NCBI RefSeq assembly: GCF_003437035.1
Contig: NZ_QSRL01000008.1
Span: forward strand, 40,798-104,797
From: Collinsella sp. TF08-11AT
GTDB lineage: Bacteria; Actinomycetota; Coriobacteriia; Coriobacteriales; Coriobacteriaceae
Length of the DNA stretch: 64,000 nucleotides
Reading direction: 5' to 3'
Each line of letters starts with the position of its first letter. Position 1 is the stretch's first letter. The notes below the pieces were generated by a model that saw only the letters and a list, made by a program, of their open reading frames with translations, had not been told where the DNA came from and made no database searches. Made by a program: the position numbers and the translations under genes. Positions 24,828 through 32,154 of this stretch are shown here, one piece after another.

Positions 24828-25691
24828 ATGGATAAGACAGGAGATGTGCTCAGCCACATCTGCGCGGTCATGAGCAGCCTATCCCCCTCGGAGAAGGCAA
24901 TCGCAACGTATGTGCTCGACCACCCGTCGGATGTCGCAACGATGACCGTCCGCGAACTCGCCGCAGAAACCGGTACGTCACCGGCGTCTGTTTCGAGATT
25001 CGCAAGGACGCTTGACTACCGAACCTATTCGGACATGCGTCTGGCGCTCGGCATATCCATCAGCAGGGCATCCGGCGAAGAAAAGGCCACGGACGGCAGG
25101 ATTACTCTGGACGACGTCGAGGGCTCCATCAAGTACGTCCTGTCTCACAAGGTCAAGGAGCTCTCCCAAACCGCCTCGCTCATTGACTCCGATGACTTTT
25201 CGGCAGTCGTCAATCTGCTCCACAACGCCAACCTCGTCCTGATCGCGGGCGTCGGCAACTCGATTAACATGGGCGTAAACGCGGCGTTCAAGCTCTCGCA
25301 GGTTGGAGTCAGAGCGTTTTGCCCCAGTACCACCGAAGCCATGGTCTCCGTCGCAACCAGCCTCAAGGAGAATGACGTTCTGCTCGTCATTTCGACGTCC
25401 GGATACTCGAAGCGCCTCGTCAACATATTCGACTCTGCCGAGGATTCGAACACCCCCATCATCATGATCACAGACAACCCGGATACGCCGCTCGCGAAGC
25501 GTGCCACGCATATCATCCGAGCCATCTCGCGAGATCAGGCCATCACCGGAACCGAGATCGCCTTCTCGCACAGCTCGATCAACTTCGTCATCGAGCTGCT
25601 GTTCCTCTTCCTGACCTCTTGCTGGGATGACCCGGTAGAGTTTAACAGGATCATCTCGAAGAATCTCATGGGAGACAAGCAATACAGCTAG
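24828..25691 (+). CDS. RpiR family transcriptional regulator
   Basis: A 287-residue RpiR/MurR regulator with an N-terminal helix-turn-helix (MTVRELAAETGTSPASVSRF, about residues 43-62) and a C-terminal SIS sugar-phosphate-binding domain (LVLIAGVGNSINMG, then LLVISTSGYSK). It is divergent from the MFS-aldolase-PTS genes and almost certainly regulates them in response to a sugar phosphate. The HAD phosphatase gene follows at 50 bases. Confidence 0.92.
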   Translation: MDKTGDVLSHICAVMSSLSPSEKAIATYVLDHPSDVATMTVRELAAETGTSPASVSRFARTLDYRTYSDMRLALGISISRASGEEKATDGRITLDDVEGSIKYVLSHKVKELSQTASLIDSDDFSAVVNLLHNANLVLIAGVGNSINMGVNAAFKLSQVGVRAFCPSTTEAMVSVATSLKENDVLLVISTSGYSKRLVNIFDSAEDSNTPIIMITDNPDTPLAKRATHIIRAISRDQAITGTEIAFSHSSINFVIELLFLFLTSCWDDPVEFNRIISKNLMGDKQYS

Positions 25692-25740
25692 GACGACGCA
25701 CGCCGGCGCACCGATGCCCAGACCGAAACGGGAGGACCCC

Positions 25741-26568
25741 TTGATAAAGCTCATCCTCGCAGACATGGATGGGACCCTGTTGCCGTTTGGCTCAAGGGTC
25801 GTATCGGAGCGCACGCACAGCGCGATTCTTTCGGCGCTCGATGCGGGCATCGCGTTCGGCCCCGCAAGCGGGCGCGACTACGCCGACCTGGCCGATGCCT
25901 TTGACGGCGACGCGCGCTGTTTCTCGACCGGCATCATGGCCAACGGAAAGAAGGTCTTCTCCAGCGGCGAACTCGTGTTCAAAAAGACGCTCTCGACGGA
26001 GGCCCTCGTCAAGCTCGATAGCGCTGTACGCCCCTACGCGGGGACGTCACTCTGGCTAGTCGCCGATGTCGATGAGACAGGCAAGCGCTGCGAGCAGTTC
26101 CTCTGCGCCGTCGAGCCTGGCGACGAATTCGCCCTGGAAGTCGTTAAGGACTCCGGAAGAGACATGGCGCTCGGAGACGTGCCCACGAACCGTGACGTCA
26201 TAACCGCCGGCATCTTCGTCAACGTCAGCTCCGCCCCGACGGAAGTCGTTCGGAGTCGATGCAAGGAAGCCTGCCCAGAACTTGATTCCCCCTCGCCCGT
26301 CCCATTCTTCCTCGATGTTGTTCCGGCTGGCTGGAGCAAGGTAAACGGACTCGACGCGCTTCTCGGCAGCCTTGGGGTCACGCTGGACGAGGTCGCTTTT
26401 ATCGGAGACTCGGAAAACGACGTGACGCTCCTCGAAAAGGTGCCGAACTCCTACGCAGTCGCGGGCGCGATGCCAGAGGCGAAGGCCGCGGCCCATCACC
26501 TGATCGGGAACGCAGCCGAGGACTCCGTCGCGAAGCTCATCGAACAGATTGTCCAGCAGCGAGGCTAG
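25741..26568 (+). CDS. Cof-type HAD-IIB phosphatase
   Basis: A 275-residue HAD hydrolase. The nucleophile motif is ADMDGTLL near the N-terminus, and the motif IV block FIGDSENDVTLL lies near residue 225; the C2B cap sits between. I prefer the TTG at 25741 because GGGAGG lies 5 bases upstream; an ATG at 25714 would add nine residues but has no ribosome site. It may dephosphorylate sugar phosphates that accumulate from the PTS. Confidence 0.85.
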   Translation: MIKLILADMDGTLLPFGSRVVSERTHSAILSALDAGIAFGPASGRDYADLADAFDGDARCFSTGIMANGKKVFSSGELVFKKTLSTEALVKLDSAVRPYAGTSLWLVADVDETGKRCEQFLCAVEPGDEFALEVVKDSGRDMALGDVPTNRDVITAGIFVNVSSAPTEVVRSRCKEACPELDSPSPVPFFLDVVPAGWSKVNGLDALLGSLGVTLDEVAFIGDSENDVTLLEKVPNSYAVAGAMPEAKAAAHHLIGNAAEDSVAKLIEQIVQQRG

Positions 26569-26620
26569 GGTTCCGCCAGCGTGGCATGCGCCGCGTGCCT
26601 CGTCATCCGTTCGTGGCGCG

Positions 26621-26770
26621 CTACCTCGTGACGATCCAGAGCGTGGCCATCGTCGCGACGCCGATGCCTACGATGAGCGCGGCCCACAGGACGCGGACCA
26701 CGGGGTTCATGTCGCCCGTCACCACCATGTCGTTCGCGTGCCAGAACCAGCTCTCGTTTCCCTTGCGCAT
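26621..26770 (-). CDS. Small single-pass membrane protein, 49 residues
   Basis: A short gene with a strong ribosome site (AAGGGAG, 6 bases before the ATG at 26770). It encodes a polar, Trp/His-containing N-terminal part (MRKGNESWFWHAND), then one hydrophobic segment (VLWAALIVGIGVATMATLWI, about residues 27-46) and a basic end (VTR). The charge pattern suggests the C-terminus is cytoplasmic. It lies between the HAD gene and rlmKL at the right edge of the putative island. I do not recognise a family. Codon choice fits the neighbouring genes. Confidence 0.55.
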   Translation of the reverse strand: MRKGNESWFWHANDMVVTGDMNPVVRVLWAALIVGIGVATMATLWIVTR

Positions 26771-26988
26771 GATGCACTCCCTTAGCCTCGATTACGCCAT
26801 CTATGGCCGAGCAATCGCAGGTCACGTGCCATAGATTTGCCCTACGCCCAGCTTTCAGTTCTGTAAGGCGGCGGGAGCCTGTGCGAGGCCCCGAGTCCTG
26901 AGGCCGTTGCAATGAAAATGGGAATCAAGGGGCACGCATCAATCATATGGGTTCCTTTCGAGGGCGATGGCAAACGAAGCATCCATCA

Positions 26989-26994
26989 TATAAT
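26989..26994 (+). promoter_or_regulatory. Probable -10 element of rlmKL
   Basis: A consensus TATAAT lies 28 bases before the rlmKL start codon. The -35 region is not clear. The 26771-27021 gap holds nothing else I can identify. Confidence 0.5.
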
Positions 26995-27021
26995 GGAGCG
27001 ACGCAACCAGAGAGGTCACCC

Positions 27022-29580
27022 ATGGAATTTTATGCAAGCTGCCCCGAGGGCTTTGAATCCGCACTCGCCGACGAGCTCAAGTGGCTCGGGCTTTCGCATG
27101 TCCGCCGCCTGAAGGGCCGCGCTACGTTTGAGGGCGAGCTCGAAGAAGGCTACCGCGCCTGTCTGTGGTCGCGCCTGGCCAGCCGCGTGTTTGTGGTACT
27201 TGGGCGCTTTGAGGCGCAGGATGCCGATGCGTTGTACGACGGCGTTTACGACATTGCCTGGGAAAACATCGTCCGCCCCGGCGCCACCATTGCCATCACT
27301 GCCCGTGGTGTGACCGAGCAGCTGCGCAACACGCGCTTCTCGGCCCTGCGCGCCAAGGACGCATTGTGCGATCGCCTGGCCGAGACCACGGGCCGTCGCG
27401 CCGATGTCGATGCTGCCGACCCCGATGTCCACCTGCTGCTTTCGCTACGCCAGCGCCGTGCGAGCATAAGCCTGGACCTTTCGGGCGACCCGCTGTTCAA
27501 GCGCCTGCCGCCCGCCGCGACCCGCGCCGGCGAGGGCGCGCACGTGCTGCGCCCCGACTACGCCGCCCTGGTGCTGTCGCAGGTCGGCTGGACCGCACTG
27601 TGCGAGCGCGAGCTGACGGCCGACGACTACGAAAACGAAGCCCTGCCCACGCTGATCGACGCCTCATGCGCCGGCGGCGGTCTGCTGTTGGAGGCCGTGA
27701 ACATTCTGACCGACCGCGCCCCGGGTACCGCACGCGAGCACTGGGGCTTTGAGGGCTGGCAGCTGCACGACGCCGCCCTGTGGAAGCAACTGCTTGCCGA
27801 GGCGCGCGAGCGCGAGACGGCAGCACGCGAGCGACAGGCGCGCATCGTGGCCGTAGACATCGACCCCGCCGCCCGCAAGACTGCCGAGCGCATGGTCAAG
27901 TGCGCCGGCTACAAGCGTTTTGTCGACTTTTGCGCTGCCAAGCCAGCCACCGTGTTGGACCATGCAGGCGCTGTCGCCGGCGCCGCCGTGGTCGCGGATA
28001 CGACCGAGACGCCGCTTTCGCTCATGCACGATGCCATGACGCTGGTCGGCGAGCTGCGCCGCGCGCCCGAGCTTGCCGCGGCACCGGTCGCCGCACTCAC
28101 CCGCGACGGATTGCTGGCCCGCGCGCTCCACGCCGAGCCCGAGCGCTCCATCGCCGTCATGCCCAACAACGAAGAGGCGACCGTCGAAGTCTGGCCTTCT
28201 CTCGACCACGCCGCCGCGGCATTCGAAGCTGCGACCAGTGCGAATGCCGAGGAGCAGACCGCGGATGCCCAAGACGAAGCCGCCAATACCCCCATGCCCG
28301 AGCCCGCTGCCACGCTCGACCTGGGCGACGGCAAGCCACTGCCCGTGCTCATCCCCGAGTCCGAGCAGTTCGCCAACCGCCTGCGCAAGAACGCCCGTCT
28401 GCGTCGCAAGTGGGCAAAGCGCGAGGGCGTTACCTGCTACCGCGTCTACGATGCCGACCTGCCCGATTACTCCGCCGCCATCGATCTGTACGAGGGTTGC
28501 CCGCAAACGCCGGGCCGCTGGCTCGTCATCGCCGAATACGCCGCGCCCAAGACCATCGACCCCGCACTGGCCCAGGCCCGTATGCTCGACATTCTGGCCA
28601 TCGCGCCGCGTATCCTGGACGTGCCGGCCGAGCACGTGCACGCCAAGGCCCGCATGCGCTCGCGCGGCGGCTCGCAGTACGGCAAGCAGGGCGCCGGCAA
28701 GGGCGCATCGGGCGAACGCGCCAACATCGCGCGCCGTCGCCTGCCGCTCATCGAAGAGGGCGGCCTTACCTTTGCCGTCAACTTTGACGACTATCTGGAT
28801 GTGGGCATCTTCCTGGATCATCGCGTCACCCGCAACCTAGTGCGCGAGCACGCCAAGCAGGCACGCCGCTTCCTCAACCTGTTTGCCTACACCGGCACCG
28901 CTACCTGCTATGCGGCCGACGGCGGCGTCGAGGAAACCGTGACGGTCGACCTTTCCAACACCTACCTGGACTGGGCCGAGCGCAATATGCGCCAGAACGG
29001 CTTTGTTGGTCCGCAGCATCATTTTGTGCGCGACGACGTGCTCGCCTGGATTCGCGACCAGCGCCAGACGCGCAACCGCTGGGACCTGATCTTTGTCGAC
29101 CCGCCCACGTTCTCGAACTCGTCCAAGATGGGCCGTCGCACCTGGGATGTTCAGCGCGACCATGTTGAGCTTTTGGCCGGCGTATCGCGCCTGCTCGCGC
29201 AGGGCGGCCACGCCATCTTTAGCTGTAACCTGCGCGGCTTCCGCCCCGAAACGCGCAAGCTCGCGCGCGCGGGCGTCGTGTTGGAGGACATTACGGCGCA
29301 GACCATCCCCGAGGACTTCGCGCGCAACCAGAAGGTGCACCATTGCTACATCGTGCGCCGCCTGCCCATCGAGGATGCCATGGCCGAGGTCGGCTTTAGT
29401 GCCGAGGAGATTGCCGAGCGAACCGAGGAGCTGCGCAACCCCGAAGCCCGCAAGCCCCGTGCAGCGGCACCCGCGCATGCACAGGCCGGCAACGGCAAGT
29501 CCAACTTTGCCGGCAAGCCCTCCCCCACCGGCAAGCTCAAAAAGAAGAAGTTCTACGCCAGCAAGCCCAAGGGCAAATAA
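27022..29580 (+). CDS. rlmL: Bifunctional 23S rRNA methyltransferase RlmKL homologue with degenerate RlmL half
   Basis: An 852-residue homologue of E. coli RlmKL (about 700 residues), which makes m2G2445 and m7G2069 in 23S rRNA. The order is an N-terminal THUMP-like region (MEFYASCPEGFESALADEL), a first methyltransferase domain, a second one (VNLFAYTGTATCYAADG-type motif I, DPPTFSNS active site) and a Lys/Ala-rich tail of about 50 residues. In the first domain the SAM motif expected as CGSGTL reads DASCAGGGLLLEA, and I cannot find the NPPY motif; an Ala/Glu-rich insert takes that place (about residues 320-450). The RlmK half looks intact. ATG chosen by the GAGAGG site. Confidence 0.88.
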   Translation: MEFYASCPEGFESALADELKWLGLSHVRRLKGRATFEGELEEGYRACLWSRLASRVFVVLGRFEAQDADALYDGVYDIAWENIVRPGATIAITARGVTEQLRNTRFSALRAKDALCDRLAETTGRRADVDAADPDVHLLLSLRQRRASISLDLSGDPLFKRLPPAATRAGEGAHVLRPDYAALVLSQVGWTALCERELTADDYENEALPTLIDASCAGGGLLLEAVNILTDRAPGTAREHWGFEGWQLHDAALWKQLLAEARERETAARERQARIVAVDIDPAARKTAERMVKCAGYKRFVDFCAAKPATVLDHAGAVAGAAVVADTTETPLSLMHDAMTLVGELRRAPELAAAPVAALTRDGLLARALHAEPERSIAVMPNNEEATVEVWPSLDHAAAAFEAATSANAEEQTADAQDEAANTPMPEPAATLDLGDGKPLPVLIPESEQFANRLRKNARLRRKWAKREGVTCYRVYDADLPDYSAAIDLYEGCPQTPGRWLVIAEYAAPKTIDPALAQARMLDILAIAPRILDVPAEHVHAKARMRSRGGSQYGKQGAGKGASGERANIARRRLPLIEEGGLTFAVNFDDYLDVGIFLDHRVTRNLVREHAKQARRFLNLFAYTGTATCYAADGGVEETVTVDLSNTYLDWAERNMRQNGFVGPQHHFVRDDVLAWIRDQRQTRNRWDLIFVDPPTFSNSSKMGRRTWDVQRDHVELLAGVSRLLAQGGHAIFSCNLRGFRPETRKLARAGVVLEDITAQTIPEDFARNQKVHHCYIVRRLPIEDAMAEVGFSAEEIAERTEELRNPEARKPRAAAPAHAQAGNGKSNFAGKPSPTGKLKKKKFYASKPKGK

Positions 29581-29583
29581 CAA

Positions 29584-29650
29584 AGTTGCGGTGGAATACG
29601 GACTGTTTTGCCTGGAATTAGGCAGTTTTAGACCGTATTTCACCGCGGCT
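29584..29650. repeat. Hairpin of the GTTGCGGTGGAATACGG family, copy 1
   Basis: Arms AGTTGCGGTGGAATACGG and CCGTATTTCACCGCGGCT pair over 18 bases with an inner TGCCT/AGGCA stem. It lies between the convergent rlmKL and kdpE genes. A second copy is at 53385-53453. Confidence 0.8.
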
Positions 29651-29674
29651 CATATTGGGATGATGGTTGGCGAT

Positions 29675-30388
29675 CTAGCCTTGGGTGACCAGTCGGTAAC
29701 CGATACCCACGTGCGTTTGGATATAGCGCGGGTGCGCGGGATCGGACTCGATCTTCTTGCGCAGCGTGCCCATAAAGACACGCAGGCTTGCCAGGTCGCT
29801 CTTGGTCGCCGTGCCCCAAATCTCGTGCAAGATAAACTGGTGCGTCAGCACCTTGTCGGCGTTGTGCGCCAGCAGGCACAAGAGCTTGTACTCGATCGGC
29901 GTCAGATGCAATTCCTCGCCGTCCATCGTTGCGATACCGGCATCAAAATCGATATGCAACTCACCGGTATCGAACGAGCCCTCGGAGGCAACGCCGCCCG
30001 CCTGCGCATACGAAAGGCGCCTGAGCGTCGTGCGAATGCGCGCGAGCAGTTCCTCGACCGAAAACGGCTTGGTCAGATAGTCGTCGGCGCCGGCATCGAG
30101 CGCGCGGATCTTGTCCGCGTCCTCGCTGCGCGCCGAGACCACAATGATCGGCATGCCCGACCATGCGCGCACCGACTCCACCACCTTGACGCCATCCATA
30201 TCGGGTAGGCCCAGATCGAGCAGCACAATGCTCGGTGCCTGCGACGAGGCGGCGGCGATGGCGGCATGGGCGGTCTCCACAGCCATATGACGCAGGCCGT
30301 GCGCCTCGAGCGCGGCAACGATAAGGTTGCGGACGGCGGGATCGTCCTCAACGACCAAGATGAGCGGTTTTACGGCAGAGTTCGGCAC
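29675..30388 (-). CDS. kdpE: KdpE-like response regulator
   Basis: A 237-residue OmpR-type response regulator most like KdpE. The receiver domain has the acidic pair VVEDD, phospho-Asp58 (IVLLDLGLPDMDG) and Lys in LTKPF; the winged-helix output domain ends RKKIESDPAHPRYIQTHVGI. The GTG at 30388 was chosen because AAGGAG lies 7 bases upstream, inside the end of the kinase gene 4 bases away; the upstream in-frame ATG would overlap the kinase by 75 bases. Confidence 0.88.
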   Translation of the reverse strand: MPNSAVKPLILVVEDDPAVRNLIVAALEAHGLRHMAVETAHAAIAAASSQAPSIVLLDLGLPDMDGVKVVESVRAWSGMPIIVVSARSEDADKIRALDAGADDYLTKPFSVEELLARIRTTLRRLSYAQAGGVASEGSFDTGELHIDFDAGIATMDGEELHLTPIEYKLLCLLAHNADKVLTHQFILHEIWGTATKSDLASLRVFMGTLRKKIESDPAHPRYIQTHVGIGYRLVTQG

Positions 30389-30392
30389 GGCG

Positions 30393-32018
30393 CTACTCCT
30401 TATCAAACGAAACATCGGCGGCGGGAAGCTCAATCGTAAAGACCGAGCCGTGCGGGTCCGCCGCGGCAACCTCTATGCTACCGCCATGCGCCAACGCAAT
30501 GGAGCGGCAGAGCGAAAGACCCAGGCCCACGCTGCGGTGGCTGTCGGCCAGACCATGGTTGGCGGTGTAGAACGACTCAAAGATCCGCTCGCGGTCCTCG
30601 GGCGCGATGCCCGGCCCGTCATCGGCCACCGAGCACGTCACGTGCCCATCGTCGACGCCAATCGAAATCACGATATGCGAGCCTGCGGGCGTATAGGTGA
30701 TGGCATTGTTCACCAGGTTCACCACGAGCTGTACCATCAGACGCGCGTCGACGCTAACGAGCGCCGGCTCATCGCACGCCACCACCTTAAGGTCGTGCTC
30801 GCGCACGGCCGGACTTACGTGGCGCAGCGCCTCCTCGACGATATCGTCCATGAGCTCGAGCGTGGTCGACAGGTGCATACCGCCACCCTCGAGCTTGGTG
30901 ATGGCGAGCAGGTTCTCAACGGTGGCGTTGAGCCACAGTGCATCCGAGCGAATGGATAGGAGCATGCCGCGGCGCGTCTGGTCGTCGAGCACGGCCGTGC
31001 CGGTCGAGCCCTGGTCGAGCAGCACGTCGGCATTACCCGAAATGCTGGTAAGCGGCGTGCGCAGGTCGTGCGAGATGGAGCGCAGCAAGTTGGCGCGCAG
31101 CTGCTCGTTTTTAGCGAGCACCGCCGCCTCCTCGCGAGCCTCCATGGCGCGGGCGCGATCGAGCGCCAGCTCGCCTTCGCTCACGATGGCATCGGCAAGC
31201 GTCCGCTCCTCGGGCGTCAGCGCATCGGGCTCGGCGACAATGGCGAACACCCCCACCACCGAGGCGGGATCGCCCGCGCGCACCATGGTGTCGCCCGAGC
31301 GCACGGTCAGGTATATGCCGTAGAACGCCGAGGCGCCATAGGTGGCATCGAGTGGCGTTCCCACATAGGCGGACGCCGAGAGCCGCAGCGGCATCTGGGG
31401 CGCCAGCTGGTGTACCGGCGCGGCATCGCCCACGGCCGTGTACGTCGTGCGCGGCAGCAGGTCATCGTTATCGGCATCGGCGCTATACCACACGACCGGA
31501 CAGTCCGAAAGACGCGCCAGCTGCGTTGCCATAGCGTGCACAATCTGTTGCTGATCGCCACACCGCTGCAGCATGCGGTTGGTCTCGAGCACCATCTGCG
31601 TGCGACGGTCGCTGGCGGCAGCCTGCGCCAAGGCGCGGCGCAGGGCCAGCGCGATCGAGCTCGATACGAGCGAGACCGCAAACATGATAAAGAACATGCC
31701 GGGATAGACGCGGTCGATAAACGACAGCGCGTAGCGCGGGTCGACAAACAAGAAGTTGTAGAGCGCCACGGCGGCAGCCGAGCTCAGCAGGCAGTACAGG
31801 CGGCTCCAGGTAAAGAAAGCGCACAGCTGCACGGCGAACACATAGACGATCATGATGCTCGGCGCGAGCCCCGGATGGTCGAGCAGCGCGCCCACAATCG
31901 TCGCCGCGGCTAGCAGCCCCGCCGATACGCAGGCGTCATACAGAGGGCTGCGACGCGTCAGCGTTGTACGCCGCCACCAAAAGTTCTCGGCAATATCGCC
32001 GTCCGCACGGACGTCCAT
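30393..32018 (-). CDS. kdpD: KdpD-like sensor histidine kinase lacking the N-terminal KdpD domain
   Basis: A 541-residue membrane histidine kinase. It begins with four closely spaced transmembrane helices (about residues 28-130, DUF4118-like, with the typical YNFLFVDPRYALSF turn), then a GAF-like region and a kinase core with phospho-His317 (RSISHDLRTPL), an N box (NLVNNAITYTP) and G boxes (DDGPGIAPED, VGLGLSLC). E. coli KdpD is about 890 residues; the cytoplasmic KdpD/Usp sensor half is absent. With KdpE and the adjacent Kup gene it probably senses K+ or turgor through the membrane part alone. Confidence 0.87.
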   Translation of the reverse strand: MDVRADGDIAENFWWRRTTLTRRSPLYDACVSAGLLAAATIVGALLDHPGLAPSIMIVYVFAVQLCAFFTWSRLYCLLSSAAAVALYNFLFVDPRYALSFIDRVYPGMFFIMFAVSLVSSSIALALRRALAQAAASDRRTQMVLETNRMLQRCGDQQQIVHAMATQLARLSDCPVVWYSADADNDDLLPRTTYTAVGDAAPVHQLAPQMPLRLSASAYVGTPLDATYGASAFYGIYLTVRSGDTMVRAGDPASVVGVFAIVAEPDALTPEERTLADAIVSEGELALDRARAMEAREEAAVLAKNEQLRANLLRSISHDLRTPLTSISGNADVLLDQGSTGTAVLDDQTRRGMLLSIRSDALWLNATVENLLAITKLEGGGMHLSTTLELMDDIVEEALRHVSPAVREHDLKVVACDEPALVSVDARLMVQLVVNLVNNAITYTPAGSHIVISIGVDDGHVTCSVADDGPGIAPEDRERIFESFYTANHGLADSHRSVGLGLSLCRSIALAHGGSIEVAAADPHGSVFTIELPAADVSFDKE

Positions 32019-32046
32019 CAGCGCCCCGCCCCTCTCTCAAAAACAA

Positions 32047-32102
32047 AAACCACCACAAAGGGGACTGGCACCTTTGCGGTGGTGGCCTCCTTGTGGTGGT
32101 TT
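32047..32102. repeat. Hairpin between kup and kdpD
   Basis: Arms AAACCACCACAAAGG and CCTTGTGGTGGTTT pair with one bulge, and the interior GGGGACTGGCACC resembles the loop of the TGTGRCAAAGGGA hairpins. As kup, kdpD and kdpE lie on one strand, it may weaken read-through from kup into the kinase. Confidence 0.6.
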
Positions 32103-32154
32103 CAAGTGTATAGCCTTTGCAGCCTGCGGTCGCTAGACAAACAGCAGACGTCGA

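Noticed and set aside
26895..27021. Short minus-strand frame near the rlmKL promoter as a possible missing N-terminus of the truncated HAD gene.
   Set aside because: It contains no DxDGT motif and ends within about 35 codons; the missing HAD part was not found at the right end of the island.
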